Of a stretch of 64,000 nt of DNA, positions 46,163 through 56,346 are shown piece after piece (position 1 is the stretch's first letter; every line of letters starts with the position of its first letter). The stretch is taken from assembly GCA_013334225.1 (NCBI GenBank), contig JAAXXY010000013.1:1-64000 (forward strand). The letters are read 5' to 3'. Under the pieces are notes generated by a model. That model made no database searches. It was given only the letters and a program-made list of their open reading frames with translations, and was not told where the DNA came from. Made by a program: the position numbers and the translations under genes. This DNA is from Chlorobiaceae bacterium (lineage in GTDB: Bacteria; Bacteroidota; Chlorobiia; Chlorobiales; Chlorobiaceae).

Positions 46163-46978
46163 TCATTCTTCAAACTCTTCATCATCATGCCTTAAAGCTG
46201 GCAGAACCTCATAAAATCCGTTGAGAGAAACTACCTCAAGGGGGTGATCAAACAACGCTGAAAGTCTGCCTGAAGTGAGCAGGTCCTGTTTCAGGCCGTC
46301 AGATATAACCTTGCCATCACTGATCAGTACCACCCTCTTGATCTCCGGGGGTATCTCGTTGATATGATGCGTTACAAGAATGACCGTCTTGCCTGATCGC
46401 ATCAGTTTTCTCAGCGTTTCAAGGTAAATCAGGGAAGCTTTGATATCCAGCCCGGAGGTAGGCTCATCGAGCAAAAGTGCATCGGGATCGTTGACCAGTG
46501 CCCTGCCAAGCAGGAAACGGCGCTGCTCACCGGTCGACATGGTCCCGAACCGGCGGTTGGCAAGTGATCCGATTCCAAGCATCTCCATGACCGCTTCGGC
46601 TTTCCCGAGATCGGATGAGCTGAACTGCTGATGCCTCCAGGTATCGATACTTGCATAAAACCCCGAAAGAATGACATTGATCCCCCTCGCCCCGGTGAGA
46701 TAACTGTTCTGCAGATCATGGGAAACGATACCAAGACGACTCCTCAGTTTTTCAACATTCCAGCGCTCATGCCCGAAAATTTTCACATGACTGCTTTCAA
46801 GAAATACAGGGTAAAGTTCACAGGAGAGCAGCTTCATGAGGGTGGTTTTCCCCGATCCATTCGGACCGAGGATCACGGTGTTGCATCCATTTTCGACCGT
46901 CAGTGAAAAATCCCTGAATACACAGGTGCTGCCGTTGTATGCCGTGATGTTACGGATATCGATGATATGCTCTTTCAC
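46163..46978 (-). CDS. ABC transporter ATP-binding protein
   Basis: This 271-residue single nucleotide-binding domain has Walker A GPNGSGKTT (residues about 38-46), the signature MSTGEQRR, Walker B ALLLDEPTSGLD and a switch His in VILVTHHINE. The acidic end (DDEEFEE) is unusual. It resembles iron-siderophore- or ModF-like ATPases. No permease is adjacent. It starts 3 bp after the DoxX stop, so the two may share an mRNA. Confidence 0.87.
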   Translation of the reverse strand: MKEHIIDIRNITAYNGSTCVFRDFSLTVENGCNTVILGPNGSGKTTLMKLLSCELYPVFLESSHVKIFGHERWNVEKLRSRLGIVSHDLQNSYLTGARGINVILSGFYASIDTWRHQQFSSSDLGKAEAVMEMLGIGSLANRRFGTMSTGEQRRFLLGRALVNDPDALLLDEPTSGLDIKASLIYLETLRKLMRSGKTVILVTHHINEIPPEIKRVVLISDGKVISDGLKQDLLTSGRLSALFDHPLEVVSLNGFYEVLPALRHDDEEFEE

Positions 46979-46981
46979 ACC

Positions 46982-47428
46982 TCAATTCCATGGACTTTGA
47001 CCCCTCGAAGCGCTGAAACGTCCTGCTCCGAGAAAGAACACCGCGAGGGAACCGAAAAAATAAAGCGCCTGCAGCTCGAGCGCATAGTCTCCATGATCGG
47101 CAAGAGAGTAGAGCTGGCCGCGATGTACAAGGTAAACTGCCATACCCATTGTAAAAGCTTCAACAAGAGCTGCCGGTCGTGTGAAAATGCCGAGCACGAT
47201 CAAAATCGGTGCGAGCAGCTCACCTGCAAGCACACCATGAGCGAGATACGCAGGAAGATGTGCTTTCTGAAGCAGAGGGTTGATAAATACATACCCTGTC
47301 TGGAGTTTGTTGAGACCATGAAACAGCATCAGGCCTCCGACCGGAACGCGCAGCAGCAACTTGCCGAGATCACTGTTGTTCATGAAACGGTCCACCACAG
47401 CCATACTCCTTTTTGAATTTTTTTTCAT
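46982..47428 (-). CDS. DoxX-family membrane protein
   Basis: This is a 148-residue protein if started at ATG 47428. A shorter start at 47404 is close to AAGGAG but with poor spacing, and a longer frame reaches 47503. It has four membrane helices, with [22 protein letters not shown], the typical first DoxX segment. [18 protein letters not shown] and the later helices follow. DoxX-like proteins are membrane components linked to thiol or sulphur metabolism. It is adjacent to the ABC ATPase. Confidence 0.85.
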   Translation of the reverse strand: MKKNSKRSMAVVDRFMNNSDLGKLLLRVPVGGLMLFHGLNKLQTGYVFINPLLQKAHLPAYLAHGVLAGELLAPILIVLGIFTRPAALVEAFTMGMAVYLVHRGQLYSLADHGDYALELQALYFFGSLAVFFLGAGRFSASRGQSPWN

Positions 47429-47799
47429 ACAGCAATTCTTTTTTTCAAATCCATTGCCGACATCCGGACGGCATGTTATTACTCCAGCAATTAAAGGTAT
47501 CAACTATCTTTTGGTATAAACTCCTTCTTGCTTGTCATGCTGAGCCCCCTGTATCCGGCCGCTACCGCACACGGACCATGAACAACAAATCAGTGAATTT
47601 TGGTCAGTGAATATGCTGAAATCAGTACTTGTTCATGGAAAGCGGAGCCGAGAATCCGGTTGTTTTTGTTTTATAAGAAGTTGGATTCTTCATTACGCTA
47701 TGCTTCGTTGCGCAATGACAAACCTTTATTCAGAATTTATTTGCGACCTATGGTTGCCTAAGGCATAAAGCATATGGCTCATGGATTATGAAATGCTTT
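47429..47799. other. Gene-free stretch with a repeat copy
   Basis: These 371 bases contain no convincing gene. They hold the inverted repeat copy at 47683-47719 and a short related GTCATGCTGAG at about 47536. The remainder shows no signal I can name. Confidence 0.55.
47683..47719 (-). repeat. Dispersed intergenic repeat, copy C (inverted)
   Basis: The plus strand reads GGATTCTTCATTACGC and ends GCGCAATGAC. Its reverse complement aligns with copy A (9036-9073) over the full length, including GTCATT at one end and GAATCC at the other. Confidence 0.6.
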
Positions 47800-48900
47800 T
47801 CAATATCTGATATACGATTCCAAAAGTATGTCTTTTCCGAAAAATTTCGGAGTTTCAAAACAGAGATCCAGGGCCTGTTCCGGCATGGTGATTCCAAGAG
47901 GTGCAAACGAACTCAGTGCATCTGCGCCGAAAAGTTTTGGAGCGATGAACATGTAGAGCTTGTCCGCAAGTTTTTTGTGGATGAACGATGCGGCAAGACG
48001 GCTTCCCCCTTCTACAAGGACGGAAAGGATGTTCCTGCGGTGCAGTTCTTCCAGAACTTCCCGGAGATCGAGTCCTTCGGCATGATCGTTTACGAAGACG
48101 ACATCCACGCCCATTTTTTCAAGCGATTCAGCCTGAGGAAGAAACCTGCAATCTCTGGATGCAAAAACAATGGTCGGGGCTTCGGGACCGAAAACAGCGG
48201 CCTCCGCAGAAAGGCAGAGTCTGCGGTCAACGACAATTCGTACCGGATTTCTACCCTCAATATTTCGCACCGTGAGAAGCGCGTTGTCAAGTCTTACGGT
48301 TGCTTCACCGGCCATTACAGCGTCATACCGGGCTCTGAGTCTATGCACTTCCGTTCTTGACTCTTTGCCCGTAATCCAGCGCGATGCACCTGAGGAAGTA
48401 GCAATCTTGCCGTCAAGCGTCTGGGCAAGCTTCAGAGAGACAAACGGCAACCCCGTAGTATGGTACTTGATAAAAGCCTCATTCAGTTTCATGGATTCCT
48501 CTTCGAGAACACCCTCGATAACCGAAATACCAGCCGCAAGCAGTTTTGCAATTCCCTTGCCCGCAACGGCAGCATGAGGATCACGGCATCCTGTTACGAC
48601 CCGAGGAATACCGGTTTCAATGATGAGATCACTGCAGGGTGGAGTTTTTCCAAAATGAGAGCAGGGTTCAAGGTTTACATACAAGGTCGAATGCCGGAGC
48701 CGGCTTTTATCGACCACAGAAGCGATTGCGTTTACTTCCGCATGAGGACCACCGTAGTGCTCGTGAAACCCCTCCCCGATCACCTCTCCATCATGGACAA
48801 CAACCGAACCCACCATAGGGTTGGGGCTTACCTTTCCGGCCCCTTTCATGGCAAGTTCGAGGCAGCGTTTCATATAAAAGAGATCACCAGCCGGTTTCAT
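47800..48900 (-). CDS. ribD: Bifunctional riboflavin biosynthesis protein RibD
   Basis: This 366-residue protein has two domains. The N-terminal deaminase (about 1-145) has the zinc motifs HAEVNAIA and [15 protein letters not shown]. The C-terminal reductase (about 150-360) has the NADPH-site stretch [24 protein letters not shown]. It makes 5-amino-6-ribitylaminouracil phosphate from the GTP-derived precursor. Its start overlaps the dCMP-deaminase-like gene stop by 4 bp. Confidence 0.96.
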   Translation of the reverse strand: MKPAGDLFYMKRCLELAMKGAGKVSPNPMVGSVVVHDGEVIGEGFHEHYGGPHAEVNAIASVVDKSRLRHSTLYVNLEPCSHFGKTPPCSDLIIETGIPRVVTGCRDPHAAVAGKGIAKLLAAGISVIEGVLEEESMKLNEAFIKYHTTGLPFVSLKLAQTLDGKIATSSGASRWITGKESRTEVHRLRARYDAVMAGEATVRLDNALLTVRNIEGRNPVRIVVDRRLCLSAEAAVFGPEAPTIVFASRDCRFLPQAESLEKMGVDVVFVNDHAEGLDLREVLEELHRRNILSVLVEGGSRLAASFIHKKLADKLYMFIAPKLFGADALSSFAPLGITMPEQALDLCFETPKFFGKDILLESYIRY

Positions 48901-49430
48901 GACTGTTCCTTCTCGATTTCAGCTGCACTTACCTGAACGAGCCTGATGCCGGACAGCCTGAGCAGTTCATCGATATGCTCGATTTTATAAGGCTTGTCGA
49001 AGTAAATGGTTTTAATACCGACATTGATCAATACCTTCAGGCAGTGTATACAGGGACTTGCCGTAATATAGATGTCCGCATCCCTGATTGATACTCCATG
49101 CTTCGCTGCCTGGGCAATGGCATTGATTTCCGCATGGATGGTATTCACGCAATTCTCCTCTACGGTTCCGTCGGGGTGTGTACTGCGGTAGATTTTGCAA
49201 TTTGTTTCATTACAGTGCGGCATACCTGCAGGGGCACCATTGTAACCGGTGGACAGAATATTGTTATCCCGTACGATCACGGCTCCTATATGGCCTCTCG
49301 TACAGGTAGCCCTGCGTGAAATAAGATGCGCCACACTCATGAAATATTCATGCCATCCGAGCCTTTTCGCGGGTTCCCGTCCGCCCGCCCCTTCCGGACA
49401 ACCACATCCGGTTACATTATATTCCGGCAT
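48897..49430 (-). CDS. Deoxycytidylate deaminase-family protein
   Basis: This 177-residue protein is of the ComEB/dCMP deaminase family. It has [14 protein letters not shown] (zinc ligand and catalytic Glu) and [15 protein letters not shown] with two further Cys ligands. The [27 protein letters not shown] stretch is diagnostic. It probably converts dCMP to dUMP. It overlaps ribD by 4 bp, and the shared deaminase fold may explain the pairing. Confidence 0.92.
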   Translation of the reverse strand: MPEYNVTGCGCPEGAGGREPAKRLGWHEYFMSVAHLISRRATCTRGHIGAVIVRDNNILSTGYNGAPAGMPHCNETNCKIYRSTHPDGTVEENCVNTIHAEINAIAQAAKHGVSIRDADIYITASPCIHCLKVLINVGIKTIYFDKPYKIEHIDELLRLSGIRLVQVSAAEIEKEQS

Positions 49431-49918
49431 ACTGGTTCTGATTTTCTTTTGCTTTGATGCTGACTGCTTTATATAAACAAATTATTGAATATAGAAGAAT
49501 TAATCCCCGGACGATCCTTTGTGTATCAAACCCGTTCAATTACTTCACCCCCACAGTTGACATCGCATTCACTCATACATTTCGCCAGTTCAATCTAAAA
49601 TCTTCCATCTTCACTCTATATTTGAAATATAAGCCGTACTGCCGCAACAATCCGGAAACTATGACGAAACAGAGGAAATAACGTCAGGCAACGGATCACC
49701 TCTCCTGAAACAGGATCCTCCTCCGAGGGGCTTCATTACAGTTCCTGTTTTGCCGCAAGCATAAAACCGATGCAATCAACAGCATTGAAGCTGACGGTAA
49801 CCGATATTGAGAACAGAGCGAAATTCAAAGGGTCCGATGTGTTATTAAATTAATTTTTTTATATTATTTAACGATTCGTTGCCACTCGAACCCCCAAGGT
49901 CAGTAATCATAACTGATT
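49431..49918. other. Gene-free stretch before the DnaJ-like gene
   Basis: These 488 bases contain no credible gene. The short open frame at 49454-49681 lacks a start context and homology. The region is AT-rich near its end, just before ATG 49919, and I cannot identify a promoter. Confidence 0.5.
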
Positions 49919-51358
49919 ATGAAGGCAATTTATACACATTATGATAACCTCGGCGTATCGAGAAATTCGCCGGATGATGTTATCAAAGCTGCTTACAGGA
50001 TCCTCTCAAAGAAATATCATCCCGACTTGAATCCGGGAAACCCCGAAGCAGCTAACCGAATGAAAAGCATCAATGAGTCCTATCGAATTCTTTGCGATCC
50101 AAACAGGAGAAAACTCTACGATGAATGGATCAGGGAGCAGGAAATACATGCAAGTGATGCCAAACCGGAAAATCAGTCATACGATACACAAAAAAACATC
50201 GTCCAGAAAAAATCCGACAGGGTAATAAAAAAGCCTTCAAATCAGAATATTGTAAAATACAACTATCACGATCAGATTAAATTTGTTATAACTGCAGGTA
50301 TAATAATTTTTGCAGCACTCCCGTTTTTTATATTATATGAACCAATACAGCAAAATGTACTGGATTACAATAAATCACAAAAAAAGCCATTTGAAAAAAC
50401 TGTATCATCTTCCGAAATTTCAAATCAGCCGGTTATCGAACAATACTCTTCCATTATTCCAAAAAATTTCAGTGGTGACGATATTTCCGAACTTTTCAAA
50501 GAAGTGATTAAATCATTTCCACCAAAAGATGAATTTGAAAAAACGGATGATTATAAAAACAGATTCAAATCAACAGCATTTCATAAACCATATTATTTTA
50601 TCTCCAGATATGCACAGGTAGCTTCATATGATATCGATAAGCAGATTATTTCGATTAATTTTATCGATAACAATGAAACATCAACGGAAAAAACAATAGT
50701 AATCGATACAAGAAAAAGCTTTTTAAACACCGAAAATGCAAACAATGCCATTCCGGAAATATCAACTTTCTTTTTAAGAGATATACGTCTCGAACCTGAG
50801 TTTGCAGAGATCCTTAAATCAAGTATCAGGTTCAGAATTGAGCCGGGCAATGGGAGAGAACTGAAAAACCATCTTGGCTTATTAATAATCGCAACACCCG
50901 AAGCAGATAAAAGCGGACAGGTTGTATCTGAAAATCTCAATAATGAATATGGACCTTTTTATCAGATCAATAAAAAAAATTCCGATAAATACATCCATTC
51001 CTTTATAAAATCCATCTGGGTATACAATACAGATACCGGCGTGGTTTATTATAAAAAAAACATTCCGGATAACCCGGAAGACGAATACAGGCTTGGACTT
51101 GCTTTTGAAACCGGCAACGAACAGCTTAAAGATCGCAGCGCAGCGCTGAAATGGTATTCACTTGCAGCAAAACATAAAAACACGAATGCTCAATATAAAT
51201 TGAGAAAAATGTATTCAAGAGAAACCGAAAACAGCACCTCCGACAATGAACAAACGTGGTACCATTCAGCATCAGATACCCGTAATGCAAATCAGGACAT
51301 CAACCTCTCTTCAGAAAACGAAAAAAATAAAATCGCATCGGAACCTTTAAACAAATAA
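49919..51358 (+). CDS. Membrane-anchored DnaJ-domain protein with Sel1-like end
   Basis: This 479-residue protein has an N-terminal J-domain (about 4-70) with the HPD motif at 34-36. A polar linker and one membrane helix (about 122-140) follow, then a long unassigned region (about 150-400). A Sel1-like repeat lies near 405-450 (E-Y-R-L-G-L-A-F-E, then A-A-L-K-W-Y-S-L-A-A). It recruits an Hsp70 to the membrane. The codon use is visibly AT-richer than its neighbours, with many AAA and ATT codons, which suggests acquisition. It is a single gene. Confidence 0.83.
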   Translation: MKAIYTHYDNLGVSRNSPDDVIKAAYRILSKKYHPDLNPGNPEAANRMKSINESYRILCDPNRRKLYDEWIREQEIHASDAKPENQSYDTQKNIVQKKSDRVIKKPSNQNIVKYNYHDQIKFVITAGIIIFAALPFFILYEPIQQNVLDYNKSQKKPFEKTVSSSEISNQPVIEQYSSIIPKNFSGDDISELFKEVIKSFPPKDEFEKTDDYKNRFKSTAFHKPYYFISRYAQVASYDIDKQIISINFIDNNETSTEKTIVIDTRKSFLNTENANNAIPEISTFFLRDIRLEPEFAEILKSSIRFRIEPGNGRELKNHLGLLIIATPEADKSGQVVSENLNNEYGPFYQINKKNSDKYIHSFIKSIWVYNTDTGVVYYKKNIPDNPEDEYRLGLAFETGNEQLKDRSAALKWYSLAAKHKNTNAQYKLRKMYSRETENSTSDNEQTWYHSASDTRNANQDINLSSENEKNKIASEPLNK

Positions 51359-51442
51359 AAACCGATAAGCCAAAAGCTACTCCGTATCGATGCCCTCCGT
51401 TTTTTTTTATTGAAAAACAGCCAACCAAACTTTGCAGTACTC

Positions 51443-53080
51443 ATGCACCGGAATTATTTCACACTCTATCAGGCCGCACTTGAACTTAATGAACGGCTTG
51501 CAGGAGCCACTGTCACCGGAATCTGTTCACAGGAAAAAAATCAACTCATCTTAACATTCGAAACAGCTGACCATCATCTTTTTCGGCTTTTCGTCATTAC
51601 CGCGACACCGCGTTTGAGCATATTCGTCAAAGAGGGCCCGGAGTCGAAAACACGTCAATCGGCAATTCTCATGACGGAGGCTTGCGGAAAATCAGTATCA
51701 GGAATAGAAATCTCAACTTATGACCGGGAAATAACCATCCATCTGCCAGATGAAACGGCGATCATACTTCAGCTTTTCGGTCAGAAATCAAATGTATTTC
51801 TTGTCCATAACGATGTTATAACGGACGCATTCAAAGCGAAAAGCAGCCATATTGGCCAACTTTACCCTCAAAACTTATCCGGAGAGCATATCCTGAAAAA
51901 GCTGGAATCGCTCGCTCTCGATAAAACACTTTTTATCAGTCGGCTGAATGAGAACAGAACAGATGATATTGTTGAAACAATTTGTACATTTTTGCCGGGA
52001 TTCGATCCGAAACTTTCAAAGGAACTTCTGCGGCGAGCCGGTACAAACAGAGACCCTTCGGCCATTTTTGAAGCATTCCGCACAATCTTTTATGAACTGC
52101 TCGATCCCCTTGCAACCGTCGAGGAAAAAGAAAACGGTGAACCTGCATTCACAATTACAGCAGTAACCGGAAGTAATTCACACACATTCGATTCAGTTCT
52201 CGAAGGCCTTTCCTTCTACAGCATCTCCATGCTTAAATTCCTCGATACAAAAGAGGAACTGAAAAGTTTTCGCACCAGACAACTGCAACTGCTCAGGAAA
52301 AAAACAAAAGAACTCGAATCATACAATCCCGGAATGCTTGAAGAGTTCATCAGGAATTATGAAACATGCGGTCACCTGCTCATGGCTTACCTCGGCAATG
52401 AAGGAAAAGGCAGGAAAAGCATTACCCTGCAGAATATTCTTGAAAAAGAGGCGCCCGATATAACCATTGCTTTGAAAGAAGCTCTCTCTCTCCGTCAGAA
52501 TGCGGAAGAATATTTTTCAAAAGCAGCGAAAACAAGAGGAAAGCTGATAACGATGCAGGAAAGGCACCTTGTCCTGGAGCAGGAAAAAAAGGCTGTCGAG
52601 CGGCTTCTCAATGAAATGGAATCTATCGGAAGCCCCAAAGAGGCGCGGAAGTTTCACGAAGAACATGGGACATCAAAACCGGGAAAAACACAATCCGGCA
52701 GGAATAAACATGAACAGGGACTTCCTTTCCGTACTGTCCGCCTTTCGCCAGAGGTCACGCTTCTCGTCGGAAAAAATGCAGAAAACAACGAACTCCTGAC
52801 CTTCGAATTTTCAAAACCCGATGATATCTGGCTCCATGCCCGTGGCGCCTCTGGTTCCCACTGCGTGCTGAAAGGGGCAGGCATGAACCACCTCGACCTC
52901 ATAAAAAAAGCCGCCGCAATTGCCGCCTGGTATTCAGCTGCGAAACATTCGAAACTGGTGCCGGTTATCTATACCCAGAAAAAATTTGTGCGCCGCTCGA
53001 AAAAATTGCAGACCGGCCAGGTAATCGTCGAACGTGAAAAAGTGCTTTTCGTCAAACCGTCAAGAGAGAGCGAACATTGA
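51443..53080 (+). CDS. NFACT-family ribosome quality-control protein
   Basis: This is a 545-residue protein if started at ATG 51443 (MHRNYFTLYQAALELNERL). An alternative TTG start at 51410 adds 11 residues. An NFACT-N domain is followed by a coiled-coil region (about 270-400) and the NFACT-R domain, with DDIWLHARGASGSHCVLKG and KKAAAIAAWYSAAKHSKLVPV. The family (RqcH, Rqc2, FbpA) binds obstructed 50S subunits and adds C-terminal tails to nascent chains. It follows the DnaJ gene by 84 bases. Confidence 0.93.
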   Translation: MHRNYFTLYQAALELNERLAGATVTGICSQEKNQLILTFETADHHLFRLFVITATPRLSIFVKEGPESKTRQSAILMTEACGKSVSGIEISTYDREITIHLPDETAIILQLFGQKSNVFLVHNDVITDAFKAKSSHIGQLYPQNLSGEHILKKLESLALDKTLFISRLNENRTDDIVETICTFLPGFDPKLSKELLRRAGTNRDPSAIFEAFRTIFYELLDPLATVEEKENGEPAFTITAVTGSNSHTFDSVLEGLSFYSISMLKFLDTKEELKSFRTRQLQLLRKKTKELESYNPGMLEEFIRNYETCGHLLMAYLGNEGKGRKSITLQNILEKEAPDITIALKEALSLRQNAEEYFSKAAKTRGKLITMQERHLVLEQEKKAVERLLNEMESIGSPKEARKFHEEHGTSKPGKTQSGRNKHEQGLPFRTVRLSPEVTLLVGKNAENNELLTFEFSKPDDIWLHARGASGSHCVLKGAGMNHLDLIKKAAAIAAWYSAAKHSKLVPVIYTQKKFVRRSKKLQTGQVIVEREKVLFVKPSRESEH

Positions 53081-53503
53081 AATCTGACCCTGAACAAGGT
53101 CATTACGAGTTACTTTCTCAGAGAAATCCAGGTGCGGACGAAAAAAGGGAATACCTCCGGTATTTCATGGCACTCTTCACCCGTTCACCGGCTAAGTCGA
53201 TGGCTGCTTCGCGCGGCGTCACTTTCCGCTTTTGCGAATCATGAAGAACGTGATAGGTATTTTCGGATATTTTCTCTCCGATCTACTGCGTTGCTTGTGA
53301 GAAAGAATAATAAACCTTAAACCTTCCGATGCCGGAAAGTATATATATTCACAAATATATAAACCGTTATTGAAGCTTGAAGGTGACCTTGAGGTATGAA
53401 ACCTCATTTTCCGGATTTCAGGTATCTGCCCCGCAAACCGCAAAGCCGGGCTGTAATGGTTTACAGCCCGGCTTAATAAAAGGTTCCTCGTAACAACGTG
53501 CTC
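53081..53503. other. Gene-free stretch with a terminator
   Basis: These 423 bases contain no credible gene. The only clear structure is the hairpin at 53443-53474 before the chlorosome-type gene stop. A few short open frames lack homology and start signals. Confidence 0.5.
53443..53474 (-). terminator. Terminator of the chlorosome-type protein gene
   Basis: Perfect 14-base arms AAGCCGGGCTGTAA and TTACAGCCCGGCTT flank TGGT. It lies about 30 bases after the stop of the minus-strand gene and could act in both directions. Confidence 0.82.
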
Positions 53504-54610
53504 TCAATAGTTGATGATGCGAGGCAGTTTTTTAGCCTGCTCCACCCAGGAGACAACCTGGTCAAACGACGGAAGCTGCTCGACCAGATGTTTCGAATGG
53601 TTTAACTCGGCTATTTTCGCATGAAGGTTTACGGGATTCCTCTGGGCAAGCTCGGGAACGGTATCGACACCAGACGATTCAAGCAGTTCGGAATAGGCAA
53701 ATCCAATGCCCTTGATCCTTGCAAGGTCTGCACGATTCACCAGCGTCAGTACCAGGTCTTCAGCGATACCCGATGATCCGGACAGCTCCTTTCGGCCGTT
53801 GCGGTCTTTGCCTCTCTGGAGAAGGTTGTCGAAGTTTTTCACCCCTGCTTTCACAAGCCTGGCGGCATGCTCTTCCCTGATTCCTGCAAGGTCCGCCACA
53901 TCAACTGGCGATGAAGTTTGGGCAACCGATACCGGCAGGGACTGCAGACCCTTTGCACCGACAGTCAATTGAATACGCTCGATCTGTTCAGGAGGCGCCT
54001 TGGGACCGAAAAACGGCAGATTGATAGGAATAGGTAGAGACGGCAACGGCAAGGACGGCAAAGGTAAGGATGGCAGCATGGAAAGCAATCCCATTGCCTG
54101 TTCCCTGAACGGGATCATCTGCGGCAGTGTCGTGACGGCAAGCTGGAAAGCCGCACCAGCTGATTCAAGAAGATCTCCCAGCGTATTCGGAGTGCCGACC
54201 TCCCTTCTCACGATCCTTCCTGCTAGGTTAGCAATACCTGGGCCGATCCTCGACGCGGTATCCTGCCCCATTGTGGCTCCATAGGCAAAAAGGCCGAGAG
54301 GATTGCTGAACAGCAGCCTGCGAACTTCTTCGGGCCGGGACAGCACCCTGATCGCACCATCCTTTTCAATCGTTGCCTGACAGGCAAGACGTCCGCCACT
54401 GCGGATCTGCCGGTCGGACAAAAAAGCCTTTTCGATGTCGGAAAGGGGTGAGAGGCACTCCCCGCCTTCCTGAACGGTAACATAGCAGGCCTGACAAACG
54501 CCGTGCCCGCCGCAAACATACCCCACATGGCTGTGGTTGAGCCTTGCGGCTTTGCCGAGTGTCTGGCCGGGTGACGCCGCACACGCCAGATCATTGATGA
54601 AAAGGTTCAT
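53504..54610 (-). CDS. [2Fe-2S] chlorosome-envelope-type protein with DUF4332 end
   Basis: This 368-residue protein has an N-terminal adrenodoxin-type [2Fe-2S] domain with ligands C33, C39, C42 and C77 (GGHGVCQACY and RLACQAT), as in the CsmI/CsmJ/CsmX envelope proteins of chlorosomes. A hydrophobic middle region (about 95-165) leads to a Leu/Pro/Ser stretch of repeated L-P-S-L-P units near 178-195. The last third resembles DUF4332, with two helix-hairpin-helix-like units (DLAGIREEHAARLVKAGVKNFD, and RIKGIGFAYSELLESSG). It is longer than CsmI and CsmJ (about 220-250 residues) because of this end. It is probably in the chlorosome envelope and regulates redox-dependent energy transfer. Confidence 0.82.
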   Translation of the reverse strand: MNLFINDLACAASPGQTLGKAARLNHSHVGYVCGGHGVCQACYVTVQEGGECLSPLSDIEKAFLSDRQIRSGGRLACQATIEKDGAIRVLSRPEEVRRLLFSNPLGLFAYGATMGQDTASRIGPGIANLAGRIVRREVGTPNTLGDLLESAGAAFQLAVTTLPQMIPFREQAMGLLSMLPSLPLPSLPLPSLPIPINLPFFGPKAPPEQIERIQLTVGAKGLQSLPVSVAQTSSPVDVADLAGIREEHAARLVKAGVKNFDNLLQRGKDRNGRKELSGSSGIAEDLVLTLVNRADLARIKGIGFAYSELLESSGVDTVPELAQRNPVNLHAKIAELNHSKHLVEQLPSFDQVVSWVEQAKKLPRIINY

Positions 54611-54736
54611 AGCCGTATCGTGTTAGCGGTTTATGAAATAAAAAAAATCAATTTCATAAGGGCAGGAAAAGAACGCCGGTATCCGGCAGCACCTTCATTG
54701 AAAAGCCGCCGGACATCCGTCTGAAAAATCAAACCT

Positions 54737-55591
54737 TCACTGACCGCGGTTTTTCATCTGCTCCTGCATTTTCTTCATCATCGCTTCCATCTGCTTCCTG
54801 TCTCCGGGTGATGACCCGTAGTTCATCATGGAAGGTATTTCAGCTTTCACATAGCCATCGGGAACCTTGAAAAGCGATGCGTCGAGCCCCTGTCTTTCAA
54901 CCTTTGTAAGTTCGGTAACAACGGCAGACTCTTCCTGGCCTTGTGCTGTAGTCCTTGTCATGCTCATGCGGGTTCTGACAGGAAAACCGTCCAGACCGGC
55001 ATCTTTCAGCTTTTTGGCCAGGGTGGGCATGTTCCTGTCACGATTGCTCTGCATTTTTGCATAAGTGAAGTAATCGATGATCTCTTTTGAAACCCACATT
55101 TCCATAACATTTTTGTCGTTTGTGATACGGATATGGGTGCAATTGAAGCCGTTGACCGTTTCATTACCGAGATTCTCGATCTTTGCATCCTCATAGAAAT
55201 CCTTTGTGGCGGCTTGGTCCAGCTCTTTTTTCATCTCGTCAGTATCGATAACCGTATAGGTTTTTGGAGCTTCATTGATGAGATAAATGAGGTTCGGAGT
55301 CGCAGCAGGGGAAATCATTACCATTTTGACAGGGGCTTGCATCTCCTTGATAGCGGTCGAGGTCTCATATCGCAGGCCGTCTTTCGAAATGAACATTTTC
55401 GTTTCAGCGTTTACTGCGCCAGGAATGGTGGTCTGCATGGTCAGAATACCTTCAAAAGGCTTGTTGATCGGCAGGATCGAGCTGATAGGAGATCCGCCGG
55501 CAGGAGCGTTCCCGTTCTTTTTGTCACCGCATGCACCGAGCGACAACAGACTCACAAGAACAAGGACCAGAAGTGGAAAATATTTTCGCAT
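54737..55591 (-). CDS. DUF4412-type lipoprotein
   Basis: This 284-residue protein has a lipoprotein signal with LGAC (Cys about residue 21). The body carries the DUF4412-like pattern MFISKDGLRYET and later VNGFNCTHIRITNDKNVMEMWVSKEI, with the end rich in Met and Lys (MKKMQEQMKNRGQ). It is probably anchored in the outer or inner membrane. It resembles the lipoprotein at 61570 in layout, and the function is unknown. It is a single gene. Confidence 0.8.
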   Translation of the reverse strand: MRKYFPLLVLVLVSLLSLGACGDKKNGNAPAGGSPISSILPINKPFEGILTMQTTIPGAVNAETKMFISKDGLRYETSTAIKEMQAPVKMVMISPAATPNLIYLINEAPKTYTVIDTDEMKKELDQAATKDFYEDAKIENLGNETVNGFNCTHIRITNDKNVMEMWVSKEIIDYFTYAKMQSNRDRNMPTLAKKLKDAGLDGFPVRTRMSMTRTTAQGQEESAVVTELTKVERQGLDASLFKVPDGYVKAEIPSMMNYGSSPGDRKQMEAMMKKMQEQMKNRGQ

Positions 55592-55735
55592 AGAGGGTAA
55601 AGTTTTATCGTTTATCAGGATATGAATGCACCCCTATCAATAATGTACCAACAATTCAACTCCGGCCAATCATTTTTCTGAACCGTATTCGAAGTATTAT
55701 CAATACATCAGGCATCAACTGTCGTTCACCCGGCA

Positions 55736-56311
55736 TTATGGCTGCGGCAGGCGCTTGTAACTGTAATCAAAAGTGATCGCTCCTATTCTGCCGTTCAGGC
55801 CCATGACCGGAAGAATGAAAAGGCTTTTCCCGTCCCGAAGGGGGTAGGTGACCGGCTGCTGAACATCGAGCGACAATCCGGGATATTGCGATGTAAACGT
55901 TGATCCAAGCAGTCTCCGGTCGGTCGATACCCTTATGTTTCCTGCCGGCTCCACAAGCATGATAACCCCGAAACCTCTGATCTTGACAAGCTCGCTGAAA
56001 TATTCATCGACCTGGGCATAATTGCCCTGCATCACTTCCTTTCTGACCGACCAGGCCAGAGGCAGGGCAAAAAGACTGATGTCCTGACGCTGGATATCGA
56101 TACAACTGAGCGAAGCTTTTTCGAGAAGCTGCCGTTTTTCAACTGAAAAGCGTTCAGTCGCATTCCTCAGCTGGTATTGTCCGAGAAAATAAACTATGAA
56201 TATCCCGCCGCACAGAAGCAGAATGAGCACGGGAATACCGATCCTGAGAAAACGTTTCCAGAAAGACGGTTTAGCGGTGGAAACTGTCTGAACATCACCG
56301 GAAGAATTCAT
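55736..56311 (-). CDS. Single-helix Cache-like extracytoplasmic protein
   Basis: This 191-residue protein has one membrane helix (about 24-45) and then an extracytoplasmic domain with the Cache-like pattern. The motifs FSELVKIRGFGVIMLVEPAGNIRVSTD and LGSTFTSQYPGL fit single-Cache sensors, with a final strand IGAITFDY. There is no kinase, cyclase or methyl-accepting output domain. It may be a sensory accessory or a scavenger of ligand. It lies 35 bp after ybeY on the same strand. Confidence 0.7.
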   Translation of the reverse strand: MNSSGDVQTVSTAKPSFWKRFLRIGIPVLILLLCGGIFIVYFLGQYQLRNATERFSVEKRQLLEKASLSCIDIQRQDISLFALPLAWSVRKEVMQGNYAQVDEYFSELVKIRGFGVIMLVEPAGNIRVSTDRRLLGSTFTSQYPGLSLDVQQPVTYPLRDGKSLFILPVMGLNGRIGAITFDYSYKRLPQP

Positions 56312-56346
56312 TGGTTCTGATGTTTATCGATTTGCCCGGAAAGGGT

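Noticed and set aside
49454-49681. Short open frame upstream of the DnaJ-like gene
   Set aside because: No homology and no ribosome binding site.
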